Assembly (NCBI GenBank): GCA_910579015.1
Contig: CAJTRO010000011.1
Coordinates: forward strand, 23,454 to 87,327
Reading direction: 5' to 3'
From: an uncultured Dorea sp.
GTDB taxonomy: Bacteria; Bacillota_A; Clostridia; Lachnospirales; Lachnospiraceae
Length of the DNA: 63,874 bases
Under the pieces are notes generated by a model. The model searched no databases. It saw only the letters and a list, made by a program, of their open reading frames with translations, and had not been told where the DNA came from. Shown one piece after another: positions 6,948-14,773 of the stretch (position 1 is its first letter; every line of letters begins with the position of its first letter). The position numbers and the translations under genes were made by a program.

Positions 6948-9044
6948 ATGGCAAATAGACTAAAAGACGAAAAATCCCCCTATCTTTTGCAGCATAAGGA
7001 CAACCCCGTAGAATGGTATCCCTGGTGCGAGGAGGCATTTAAAAAGGCGAAAGAGGAGGACAAGCCTGTATTCTTGAGTATTGGTTATTCTACCTGTCAC
7101 TGGTGTCATGTGATGGCGCATGAGTCTTTCGAGGATAAGGAGGCGGCAGAGCTGTTGAACCGGGGATATGTAAGTATCAAAGTCGACCGGGAGGAACGGC
7201 CGGATATTGACGCGGTGTATATGTCCGTCTGTCAGGCAGTCACAGGCTCAGGCGGGTGGCCTCTCACGGTGATCATGACGCCGGAACAGAAGCCGTTCTT
7301 TGCGGGGACATATTTCCCCAGAGAACGATATTACGGGAGGCCGGGACTTTTGGACATTCTGAGAGAGGTGCTGGTATTATGGAAGGAACGACGGGAAGAA
7401 CTGTTCAGGGATGCAGAAGAAATAACGGCGATGATCAATAAGAAGAGGGTGTCGGGAAAACGTATATCATCGTCTGAGAAAGAAATTCTTAAGAAGGCAT
7501 ATCAGCTGTTTGGGAGAGCATTTGATCCGGTATGGGGAGGCTTCGGCAGTACGACAAAGTTCCCGGCGCCTCACAACCTCCTGTTTTTAATGCGGTACGC
7601 GAAGGAGGAGCAGGAGGCAGAAGCGCTTCATATGGCGGAGGTGACGTTGAATGCAATGGCAGATGGAGGAATGCATGACCAGATTGGAGGCGGATTTTCA
7701 CGCTATTCAACAGATGAACGATGGCTTGTTCCGCATTTTGAAAAAATGCTGTATGATAACGCGTTGCTGATACTGGCATATTTGGAGGCTTACCAGATTA
7801 CAGGAGAGGAAAAATATGCGGGCGTTGTTCGGCGCACGGCTGATTATATTCTCCGGGAATTGACGGATGAACAGGGGGGCTTCTACTGCGGACAGGATGC
7901 GGACAGTGACGGCGTAGAGGGGAAGTATTATGTATTTACCCCAAAAGAGGTGGAGGCTGTGCTTGGCAGAGAAGAAGGAAGAGCATTCTGCCGTCAGTAT
8001 GGAATAACGGAAGCGGGGAATTTTGAAGGGAAGAGCATTCCGAATCGGATAGGCAGAGTGGATTCAGAAGGGAAGAGTATCCCAAATCGGATAAGCGGGG
8101 TGGATTCGGAAGGGAAGAAGACGGGTATTGCGGGTAAAGATACATCTGAGGAAAAGATGTATGAGTATCGACTAAAGCGTACAAGTCTTCATAAGGATGA
8201 TAAGATTCTTCTCTCATGGAATGCCTGGACAATTCTTGCGCTTACCAGATCTGGTATTGTGCTTGGAGAGGAGCGTTATCTGGATACGGCAAGGAGGGCG
8301 CAGAGGTTTATTGAAGAATATATGACGGATGAGAACGACAGGCTCTATCTGCGATATCGCGGCAATGAGGCGGCACAGATGGGACAATTGGAGGATTATG
8401 CAGTTTATGCTCTGGCTTTGCTGGAATTATATCAGGCCGGGTTTCAGATGGAGTATCTGACAGGTGCAATACGACGGGCAGAGCAGATGGTACGTTTCTT
8501 TGAGGACAAGGAGTCAGGCGGGTATTATATCAATGCGTCGGATGCGGTACAATTGATTGCCCGCCCAAAGGAGATGTATGATGGGGCGATGCCCTCGGGG
8601 AATTCCGTGGCAGCGATGGTAACACAGAAGCTGGCAATACTGACCGGAGATGTGAGATGGCAGGAGGCGGCGAGAAGACAGATGGATTATTGTCTCCATG
8701 AAATCAGGGAATATCCCGCAGGATATAGTTTCACGCTGCTTGCGATGGCAGAGGCAGTCTATCCTCATAGAGAACTGGTCTGTACAGTCGGCAAAGATGT
8801 GATGGATGGGCAGGAGGGGAAAATGGTAAAGCTGTTGGATGGGCGAATGGGGGAGCTTGTCAGGCTGGCGATACAGGGAGTTGCGGTTCTGGTCAAAACG
8901 AAGGAAAATGCAGAAGAACTGGCGGAATGTGCGCCGTTTACGAAAGAATATCCGCTTCCAAAGGAAGGAAATATGTATTATCTGTGCGAGGACGGGGTGT
9001 GCAGGGAACCGGTGAGGGAGATTGAAAGACTGAGGGACTTATAA
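6948..9044 (+). CDS. DUF255 thioredoxin-fold / six-hairpin glycosidase-like protein (YyaL family)
   Basis: About 698 residues. The N-terminus carries the DUF255 thioredoxin-like domain with SIGYSTCHWCHVMAHESF (CxxC), then IKVDREERPDID. The remainder is an alpha/alpha toroid resembling N-acylglucosamine 2-epimerases, with TKFPAPHNLLF, PHFEKMLYDNALL and CGQDADSDGVEGKYY. Family members are widespread but their biochemical role is unsettled. ATG 6948 follows AAGGAAGG; a longer frame from 6843 would start inside a hairpin. An unusual tandem repeat (8025-8120) adds about 30 residues after FEGKSIPNRIG, probably a surface loop. Confidence 0.88.
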   Translation: MANRLKDEKSPYLLQHKDNPVEWYPWCEEAFKKAKEEDKPVFLSIGYSTCHWCHVMAHESFEDKEAAELLNRGYVSIKVDREERPDIDAVYMSVCQAVTGSGGWPLTVIMTPEQKPFFAGTYFPRERYYGRPGLLDILREVLVLWKERREELFRDAEEITAMINKKRVSGKRISSSEKEILKKAYQLFGRAFDPVWGGFGSTTKFPAPHNLLFLMRYAKEEQEAEALHMAEVTLNAMADGGMHDQIGGGFSRYSTDERWLVPHFEKMLYDNALLILAYLEAYQITGEEKYAGVVRRTADYILRELTDEQGGFYCGQDADSDGVEGKYYVFTPKEVEAVLGREEGRAFCRQYGITEAGNFEGKSIPNRIGRVDSEGKSIPNRISGVDSEGKKTGIAGKDTSEEKMYEYRLKRTSLHKDDKILLSWNAWTILALTRSGIVLGEERYLDTARRAQRFIEEYMTDENDRLYLRYRGNEAAQMGQLEDYAVYALALLELYQAGFQMEYLTGAIRRAEQMVRFFEDKESGGYYINASDAVQLIARPKEMYDGAMPSGNSVAAMVTQKLAILTGDVRWQEAARRQMDYCLHEIREYPAGYSFTLLAMAEAVYPHRELVCTVGKDVMDGQEGKMVKLLDGRMGELVRLAIQGVAVLVKTKENAEELAECAPFTKEYPLPKEGNMYYLCEDGVCREPVREIERLRDL
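8025..8120 (+). repeat. 42-bp in-frame tandem repeat inside the DUF255 gene
   Basis: Two full 42-bp units (8025-8066 and 8067-8108) and 12 bp of a third. Each encodes a 14-residue unit reading about EGKSIPNRIGRVDS. Units differ at a few positions but keep the frame. The repeat falls between the toroid segments, where an insertion is likely tolerated. Confidence 0.85.
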
Positions 9045-9100
9045 GGCGGTGAAGCCGTTTGGGACAATATTTTATTAAATGAAATTTATTAAAAAATCCC

Positions 9101-9128
9101 ATTACGAAAAAGTGTAGGTTTTCGTAAT
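9101..9128 (+). repeat. 28-bp palindromic element, copy 1
   Basis: ATTACGAAAA and TTTTCGTAAT flank the 8-nt centre AGTGTAGG; with flanking cc/gg the stem is 12 bp and perfect (9099-9130). A near-identical copy lies in inverted orientation at 9238-9265. The 350-base gap between the DUF255 gene and the TnpB-like gene otherwise holds only A/T-rich sequence with no coding potential that I could support. Confidence 0.75.
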
Positions 9129-9237
9129 GGATAACTCGGCTGAAATCTTAATCATTCTATAATATTATCGGCAAAAAGTCAATAAACTTAACCCCCATTT
9201 TTTGTTATATTTGCATAAAAATTTTTCCATGGGAATT

Positions 9238-9265
9238 ATTACGAAAACCTACGCTTTTTGGTAAT
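9238..9265 (-). repeat. 28-bp palindromic element, copy 2 (inverted)
   Basis: Read on the minus strand this is identical to copy 1 at 26 of 28 positions. The pair is separated by 109 bases. They may be operator sites, ends of a small mobile element, or target sites related to the downstream TnpB-like gene; the sequence alone does not decide. Confidence 0.7.
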
Positions 9266-9397
9266 GGCATGTAAAACGGCAGGAATGCACCGTTTGCAGG
9301 GATTCAGTTGAGAAGTATAGAAGTAAACATATTATAACAGATGCCTCAAGGCAGATATATCAAAACAAATGTATCAGGAATACTTAGAAGGTGGGAT

Positions 9398-10885
9398 ATG
9401 TCATCAGAAAAAGTATGTAAGACCATTCACCAGTATAACAGCGAACCAATCCCGGAGGCTGATATGCAGAAGCTCCTGGAGATTGCCGGGGATTACATGA
9501 AGGTGAAGAATTACGTATACGGGCGTTACGGAGGGATTGCAAGCCTGTCTAAGATCTACCCGGGATATACGGTGCAGAACGAGATGACAAGCAGCGGTTA
9601 CCGGGAAGTATTAGGGATGCCGTCGGTATACTTCTACCTGGCGGTTTTCGATGCACTGGGCGATATCAAATGCCAGTGGACCAGGACAAAGACGAAGCTT
9701 TTGAAGCTGATCAATCAGAATGAAGGTTTTTCAGATGATGATAAACATTATCTCCGGTTCGTGCTCAAAGTGAACAATGCATTTGAGGCGGTGTTAAACC
9801 AGAAGGCGTTGAGTCAGAAAATGCCGGATCAGCAGGTGTTGGAGCCGAAGAGCTTGTTGGGAAAAATATTGGATCAAGATGGACAGGATGAGCAGGCAGT
9901 GCAGAAGGGACAGGAACCCAAATCGGAGCTTCAGGAAACACAGGATATACAGGAAATAGTGGAATTGCCCAAGGCAGTGCAGAAGCAGTATGAAAAACTG
10001 GCTGTGAAAGTGGATACGGGGAAGCTGCACCGGTATCTGTGCAGACAGGTGCGAAGGCATCATGTCAAGCTCCATACGGACAGGGCGGACGGCTTCACCA
10101 TAGCAGAACGGGCATACCGGTATGCAGACCACGGTATCTACATTTCCATAAAAGAGAAGCGGAAGAGGGTTTTCGTACCGCTGACAGACAATAACGGGTA
10201 CAAGAGTCAGCTTTACATCAAACTGTATCCGAAGGAGCATGACCTTGAACTCAAGGTTCCGGTGAATGTAAGCGTGCGCTGCCATAGCGACTATCTGAAA
10301 GAGGTAGGCGTATCCGTAGGGCTTTACACTATGCTGACGACGGATGAGGGGCATCGGTACGGCGAGGAACTGGGCAGATACCAGATCGCATATGCGGAGT
10401 GGATCCGCCAGCAGACAGGCAGCTATAACCGTAACCGAAGCGAGAATCCAGGAAGGAAGAAATACAACGCGAAGAAAAAGCGGATGGAAGAGCAGCTGCA
10501 CGGTTATATCAACCAGGAGCTGAACCGATTCCTGAGAGAAGAAAAGCCACAGACTATTTATATCGTAAAGCTTCCCAAGCCGCACGGCGGAGGCGTAAGC
10601 AAGAAGGTCAATCATTCTATGGCACAGTGGCAGAGGGGATATATCCGGAAACGGATCGCTCAGAAGTGTAAGGAGCAGGCGGTGGAGGTTGTGGAGGTCT
10701 TAGGGAAGGATATCAGTAATGAGTGCAGTGAGTGCGGGTTGAAGGGTAAGAAGTCACAAGGGACGTTCATTTGCCCGGCGTGTGGGTATCGGGCGGAAGA
10801 GAAGACCAATACCGCAAGGAATGTGAAGAATCGCGGGCAGGGGGATGGAGTGTTGTATTCGAGAGGAAGATATCCAACTGTGTAG
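9398..10885 (+). CDS. TnpB-family protein lacking the RuvC catalytic residues
   Basis: About 495 residues. The C-terminus has the TnpB/Cas12-type zinc ribbon (CSECG then CPACGYRAEE, four Cys) followed by TNTARNV, matching the RuvC-III helix NAARNI. RuvC-I appears as EVGVSVGLYTMLTTDEG, where active enzymes have Asp: here Ser306 (10313-10315). RuvC-II appears as IYIVKLPKP with Lys391 (10568-10570) in place of Glu. RuvC-III has Lys469 (10802-10804) in place of Asp. The fold is kept and cleavage is probably lost, so it may be an RNA-guided DNA-binding protein like the nuclease-dead TldR proteins. A Gln-rich linker occupies residues 140-190. AAGGTGG precedes ATG 9398; ATG 9341 is an alternative start without a site. 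No TnpA-type transposase is nearby. Confidence 0.8.
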   Translation: MSSEKVCKTIHQYNSEPIPEADMQKLLEIAGDYMKVKNYVYGRYGGIASLSKIYPGYTVQNEMTSSGYREVLGMPSVYFYLAVFDALGDIKCQWTRTKTKLLKLINQNEGFSDDDKHYLRFVLKVNNAFEAVLNQKALSQKMPDQQVLEPKSLLGKILDQDGQDEQAVQKGQEPKSELQETQDIQEIVELPKAVQKQYEKLAVKVDTGKLHRYLCRQVRRHHVKLHTDRADGFTIAERAYRYADHGIYISIKEKRKRVFVPLTDNNGYKSQLYIKLYPKEHDLELKVPVNVSVRCHSDYLKEVGVSVGLYTMLTTDEGHRYGEELGRYQIAYAEWIRQQTGSYNRNRSENPGRKKYNAKKKRMEEQLHGYINQELNRFLREEKPQTIYIVKLPKPHGGGVSKKVNHSMAQWQRGYIRKRIAQKCKEQAVEVVEVLGKDISNECSECGLKGKKSQGTFICPACGYRAEEKTNTARNVKNRGQGDGVLYSRGRYPTV

Positions 10886-10929
10886 ATGCAATCGTGCAGA
10901 AATGCAGAAGTATTGAAGAAAAAGACGGA

Positions 10930-11160
10930 TCAAGTAGAAAGATCATAAGAACAGCCGTTTTAGATGAATGCCGGTGATGAGCCGGGATTTTACCGAAAGG
11001 ACTAGAGGGCGTTCATGATATAAAAAGAAGCAACGGCATTAGAAGTCGGTGGTAGAGCCGAGTATTGGGTATGCCAGGACCTTGTGAACATACAGCGGTT
11101 ATGATGTAGCAGGGAGCGAAGCGTAAGGAATTACGCATCATCCGGAGGATGCGTGTTGTG
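10930..11160 (+). ncRNA. Candidate guide (omega/re-type) RNA downstream of the TnpB-like gene
   Basis: The 374-base gap after the TnpB-like gene is rich in structure. Visible stems are atgaatgcc (10964-10972) with ggcgttcat (11008-11016, one G-T pair); ggcat (11035-11039) with atgcc (11071-11075), enclosing tcgg/ccga; gcgtaa-ggaa-ttacgc (11121-11136); and acgcatc/gatgcgt (11133-11154). The last two share bases and exclude each other. TnpB guide RNAs are normally encoded at and beyond the 3' end of tnpB with the guide at the 3' end, the position found here. Ends are approximate and the guide cannot be placed from one sequence. Confidence 0.45.
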
Positions 11161-11259
11161 CTGAGTACAGTATGATGCGTGGGTGCGGATGACCAATGTG
11201 CCTTATTTAATAAAGAGATGATTTATCCAATTGGTAAATATAAGAAGGAGGCAATATTT

Positions 11260-12723
11260 ATGAAGAGAAGAATGGCAGTTATATCTGCTCTTTTAATAGG
11301 AATAGGCAGTTGCGCTCCAGGAATGACAGTTATGGCAATACAGAATGAAGGTAAGGTTATAGGAACAGAGAATTTAGCAAAAGTGAAATGTAATTTTCCA
11401 GATTTAATGCTTACAAATAGTTTGGTAGACAATAAAAACTTGTCTGAAATTAAAAAGGAAGAACCTGGGAAAAAAGAAGAATTATTAGAAGATAATTATG
11501 AAAAATCAGATGGAAAACATGAGAATCTAGATAAAGATTATGGAAAATTAGATGAGAATCCAGATGTGTATTGCGGAAAAGATGTTGTAAAAGCCTCAGA
11601 AATGAAGGAACTGCAAATACCACAGAAACTAGATGTTGTAATAGATCCATGGGAGTTGGATGAAAAGGGGCAGATTTATTCTGAACAGTATGCAATCAAA
11701 AATACAGGAGAAATGACAGGCATATTAACATTGTCACATCTTACCTGCAGACCGCAGGATGGAAGCCATGTGATCATTAGAACCAATAAAGAAGGCTTGC
11801 GTGACAATAAAGAAAAATCCCTCTATATGGAAATGCTTTTTGGGAATGACGAACAGGTCGTTCTGTCTGAAGATGGAGCAAAGTATCAGACAGAGTTAAA
11901 ACCAGGCGAGGAATTAAGTTTTTGCTTTAGCGGAGAAGTCAACGAGTATGTAGATGACGAGTGGAAAAAGGGAGATATCGAAGTTGGTGCGGTATATTCA
12001 TGGGAAATCCAAACTGTATCAGATAATAATGGAACAGATGAAGTAAGTGGAGCAGTAAGTCCTGAAACGAGTATAAATGATGCGGAAGGCGGAGAATCTG
12101 AAAACTCATTGACAGAAGAGACAGTATCAGAAGCAGATCATCCGGATGATCCGGATAACACAATAGAAGCAGAGAATAAGGAGGAATCGTTGCAAAATCC
12201 GGAAGTCGATACAGAAGGAATTCCATTGTTAGAAGAGATTGCCGGAGCGGTCTGGGAAGCGGAAGGGAATGAAGATACCGAAGGTACAGCGAGAATGGTA
12301 GACCTGAGTATGGTCCGGAAAGCGAGAATATACATAGATTCATGGAAGTTTGGTGAGGGCGGCAATGGCTTCCCGATTGTTTATGCAGAATATGTGATGC
12401 AGAATACCGGAGATCAGACAGGAATATTGGCGTTGTCAGAATTGGACTGCGGGATACAAGAATTGAGCGAGAGCAAGGAGACGATAGATAGAGAAGAAGT
12501 AAGCGGCTCGCTTAAGAAGTGTATTTATATAGAATTGCTCTCAGAGAATGAGACGGTTGCTTTATCACAAAATGATTCCGACTATAAAGTGCAGTTAGAA
12601 CCAGGAGAGAACATAACGGTGAGATTTGCAGGAGAGGTAAATGAGGATATAGCAGAAGTATGGAATACAGGAGCATTTGAGGTATCAGCCCTGTGTTTTT
12701 GGAATGTAGATGATACAAAATGA
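11260..12723 (+). CDS. Exported protein with two copies of an unrecognised ~135-residue domain
   Basis: 487 residues. ATG 11260 has AAGGAGG upstream. The N-terminus (MKRRMAVISALLIGIG) is a signal sequence; cleavage could be near VMA|IQ, or at IGSC if it is a lipoprotein. Two copies of one domain follow an acidic Lys/Glu/Asp-rich linker: about 11620-12017 (IDPWELDEKGQIYSEQYAIK) and 12317-12720 (IDSWKFGEGGNGFPIVYAEY). Both keep the order NTG-x2-TGIL-L-L-x-C, YxE, LxPGE, F-x-GEVNE and W. An acidic, Glu/Ser-rich linker separates them. The fold looks like a beta sandwich. It is probably a cell-surface component made with the next two genes. I do not recognise the family. Confidence 0.75.
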   Translation: MKRRMAVISALLIGIGSCAPGMTVMAIQNEGKVIGTENLAKVKCNFPDLMLTNSLVDNKNLSEIKKEEPGKKEELLEDNYEKSDGKHENLDKDYGKLDENPDVYCGKDVVKASEMKELQIPQKLDVVIDPWELDEKGQIYSEQYAIKNTGEMTGILTLSHLTCRPQDGSHVIIRTNKEGLRDNKEKSLYMEMLFGNDEQVVLSEDGAKYQTELKPGEELSFCFSGEVNEYVDDEWKKGDIEVGAVYSWEIQTVSDNNGTDEVSGAVSPETSINDAEGGESENSLTEETVSEADHPDDPDNTIEAENKEESLQNPEVDTEGIPLLEEIAGAVWEAEGNEDTEGTARMVDLSMVRKARIYIDSWKFGEGGNGFPIVYAEYVMQNTGDQTGILALSELDCGIQELSESKETIDREEVSGSLKKCIYIELLSENETVALSQNDSDYKVQLEPGENITVRFAGEVNEDIAEVWNTGAFEVSALCFWNVDDTK

Positions 12724-12773
12724 AATTGAAAGTTGGAATTTAGATCAGAAAACAAGAGGAGTTTATTGAGAAA

Positions 12774-13307
12774 ATGGGAGAAAAAGAAGAAACACAAGTT
12801 AAAGAATTAACACCCGAAGAGCTAAAAAGTAAAAAAAGAAAAAAGATTATCATTGCAACAGGAATCGTACTTATCATTGTTGCGGCAATTGCGGTATATA
12901 TGCTTACCAGAAAACCAGATGGGGTTATAACAGAAGAGAATTATAAGCAGATTACGGAAGAAATGAGCAAAGAAGTGCAAGAAGGATATTTCGAGACATA
13001 TATGAATACGGATTGGACATTTCCTGACGGAACTTCGGAGACAACGGACGCCATACTTGGGAATTCGCCTAATAATAAGAAACCAATACGCTGTGAGATT
13101 CTTCTGTCAGATACATCGGAGGTAATATTTTCTACAGGTGTACTTCCGGTAGGAGCAGAACTTCCGCCGTTTAAATTAGATGTGGATCTGGATGCAGGAA
13201 CATACGAGGCGGTATGTATGATTTATTTGCTGGATGAAGAGGAAGACGGAACTTATACGGATTATAGTAACGCAGGATTTAACGTAACCATAACAATAGA
13301 GAATTAA
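12774..13307 (+). CDS. Membrane-anchored protein with extracellular beta domain, unknown function
   Basis: 177 residues: a charged cytoplasmic start rich in Glu and Lys (to SKKRKK), one transmembrane helix (IIIATGIVLIIVAAIAVYML, residues about 24-43), then an outside domain ending in FNVTITIEN. The outside portion contains LPVGAELPPFKLDVDLDAGTY, a beta-rich pattern. Topology is probably N-in/C-out with no cleaved signal. It lies between two exported proteins and may anchor or assemble them at the membrane. AGGAG lies about 12 bases before ATG 12774, a longer spacing than usual. The family was not recognised. Confidence 0.7.
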   Translation: MGEKEETQVKELTPEELKSKKRKKIIIATGIVLIIVAAIAVYMLTRKPDGVITEENYKQITEEMSKEVQEGYFETYMNTDWTFPDGTSETTDAILGNSPNNKKPIRCEILLSDTSEVIFSTGVLPVGAELPPFKLDVDLDAGTYEAVCMIYLLDEEEDGTYTDYSNAGFNVTITIEN

Positions 13308-13383
13308 ACGGGGATAATCAATTGCATTTTGAAAAGTGCGATGATTATATACAACACCAAAATATTATTCAGGAGGTAAATGT

Positions 13384-14661
13384 ATGAAAGGAAAGAAAGT
13401 GTTATCAACAGTTGTGGCAAGTGCGCTTGCGGCAACAACAATGGCAATGCCAGTCATGGCAGAAGGAGGAAACCTTGATGTAGACGTTACCGTGGAAAGC
13501 GGTGTAGTCAGAGTGGAAGTTCCTACAACTTTGAAGGTAGCAATTGACCAGTTTGAGACTCTTGGAGGATCACAGATTTATTCTGATCCGTTCACGATTG
13601 TCAACAGAAGTGAAATGGATGTAAAGGTTGATGTTACATCAAAAGCAACGTTAGGAACAGGAGTAAAGCTTTTGTCAAGCGTAGATGCGGTTACAGCTTC
13701 TAAAGGAACAGAAGCATGGCTGGCGGCAGCAACACAGACGGCAGCGGGTAGTTACGATGATTCCACTACAAGTGGGACAACAGAAACAGTTGGAACATTA
13801 ACAGAAGCGAATAAGAATGTTACAACATTTGAAAGCAATGGTGTTGCAAACCAGACATTCTATCTTGCGAAGGGAGATAAGTCAACGACAACGTATACAT
13901 CATTAGTTCCAAGCGAAGATGGTAAGGCTGATGTTTCATATGCTAAGTTCTATGAGTTGGAATCAATTCAGACTCAACCTATAGATGCTGATGAGTTAGA
14001 AGCAGAAGCAGCAGATAAGGATGTATATGCAATCGTTACTGCAGATGCAGGAAAAAGCAAACAAACAGTAACAAAAATAGCCAAAGGTACAGCAGCGACA
14101 TCCACAGGATTTGCGGGCACTAATACATATTATACCATGGCAGATACCGAAACTGCGATTAAAGATCTTGTTACTACAAAGGTATACGCATATGCAGCAA
14201 CAGCAGCTCAGACAGGTGGTTCAGCTGCATTCACTTATGTTGGTAAATTGTCAAGTGCTAAGGAGAAATGGGCACAGGCTGATATCAGCAAAGTCAGCAT
14301 CGCTTATGATATCGTAGGCGTTCCGGCAAGTGATTATGCAACGGTAAAGACAGATTGTACATATGGTTTCTACAGATCAAAAGCACCGTCAATCCCAACG
14401 AAATCATATACATCAGCAGCAGGTAAGGATGTGGTGATCAGCGTAGATCTGGGCGAGGCGCCGAAAGATGCTACAGGAATTGAATCTGTTTCCTATATAG
14501 GCGGTTCAGGAGCAGTGAAGACTGTGGAAGCGGCGAATTATGAATTTAATGCAGGTAAATTGACATTAAAGGGAGCTATTAATACAGCAACACGTACATA
14601 TACAATTACCTTTAATGATACTGCTAAAACAGCCGTAGACGTTAAGGTAACAGTGAAATAG
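13384..14661 (+). CDS. Secreted Ser/Thr/Ala-rich surface protein
   Basis: 425 residues with a clear signal peptide (MKGKKVLSTVVASALAATTM, cleavage near VMA|EGG). The mature part begins with a beta-type domain (VRVEVPTTLKVAIDQFETLG, SDPFTIVNRSEMDVKVDV), has a long middle rich in Thr, Ser and Ala, and ends in a second beta domain (YTITFNDTAKTAVDVKVTVK). There is no LPXTG signal or C-terminal membrane helix, so it is secreted or held by other contacts. AGGAGG before ATG 13384 implies strong expression. Its Ser/Thr content and the glycan genes that follow make it a plausible target of O-glycosylation (inference). Confidence 0.75.
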   Translation: MKGKKVLSTVVASALAATTMAMPVMAEGGNLDVDVTVESGVVRVEVPTTLKVAIDQFETLGGSQIYSDPFTIVNRSEMDVKVDVTSKATLGTGVKLLSSVDAVTASKGTEAWLAAATQTAAGSYDDSTTSGTTETVGTLTEANKNVTTFESNGVANQTFYLAKGDKSTTTYTSLVPSEDGKADVSYAKFYELESIQTQPIDADELEAEAADKDVYAIVTADAGKSKQTVTKIAKGTAATSTGFAGTNTYYTMADTETAIKDLVTTKVYAYAATAAQTGGSAAFTYVGKLSSAKEKWAQADISKVSIAYDIVGVPASDYATVKTDCTYGFYRSKAPSIPTKSYTSAAGKDVVISVDLGEAPKDATGIESVSYIGGSGAVKTVEAANYEFNAGKLTLKGAINTATRTYTITFNDTAKTAVDVKVTVK

Positions 14662-14680
14662 TTTATGTAATGGATTATTG

Positions 14681-14719
14681 TAGCTGAAGCAGATGCTGTA
14701 AAAGCATTTGCCTCAGCTA
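14681..14719 (+). terminator. Hairpin after surface-protein gene
   Basis: tagctgaagcagatgct (14681-14697) pairs with agcatttgcctcagcta (14703-14719) with one mismatch and one G-T pair over a 5-nt loop. No long T-run follows, so it may be a weak terminator or an mRNA-stabilising stem between the surface-protein gene and the glycan cluster. Confidence 0.5.
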
Positions 14720-14773
14720 ATTTATAGATTAAATTTAAAATGTAAAGAGCCTGTAAGGTACTGTGGAGAGAGT

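Noticed and set aside
8025..8120. Direct repeats that might suggest a CRISPR array
   Set aside because: The 42-bp units are adjacent without spacers and keep a reading frame inside a gene.
9794..10615. A 273-codon open frame on the minus strand
   Set aside because: It lies entirely within the TnpB-like gene, has no recognisable domain and mirrors that gene's codon bias.
9398..10885. Active RNA-guided nuclease or transposase
   Set aside because: All three expected acidic residues are replaced and no TnpA gene is nearby.
10886..11259. A small protein gene in the gap after the TnpB-like gene (frame 10771-10977)
   Set aside because: It starts inside the TnpB-like gene without a ribosome site and has no domain; RNA structure explains the region better.
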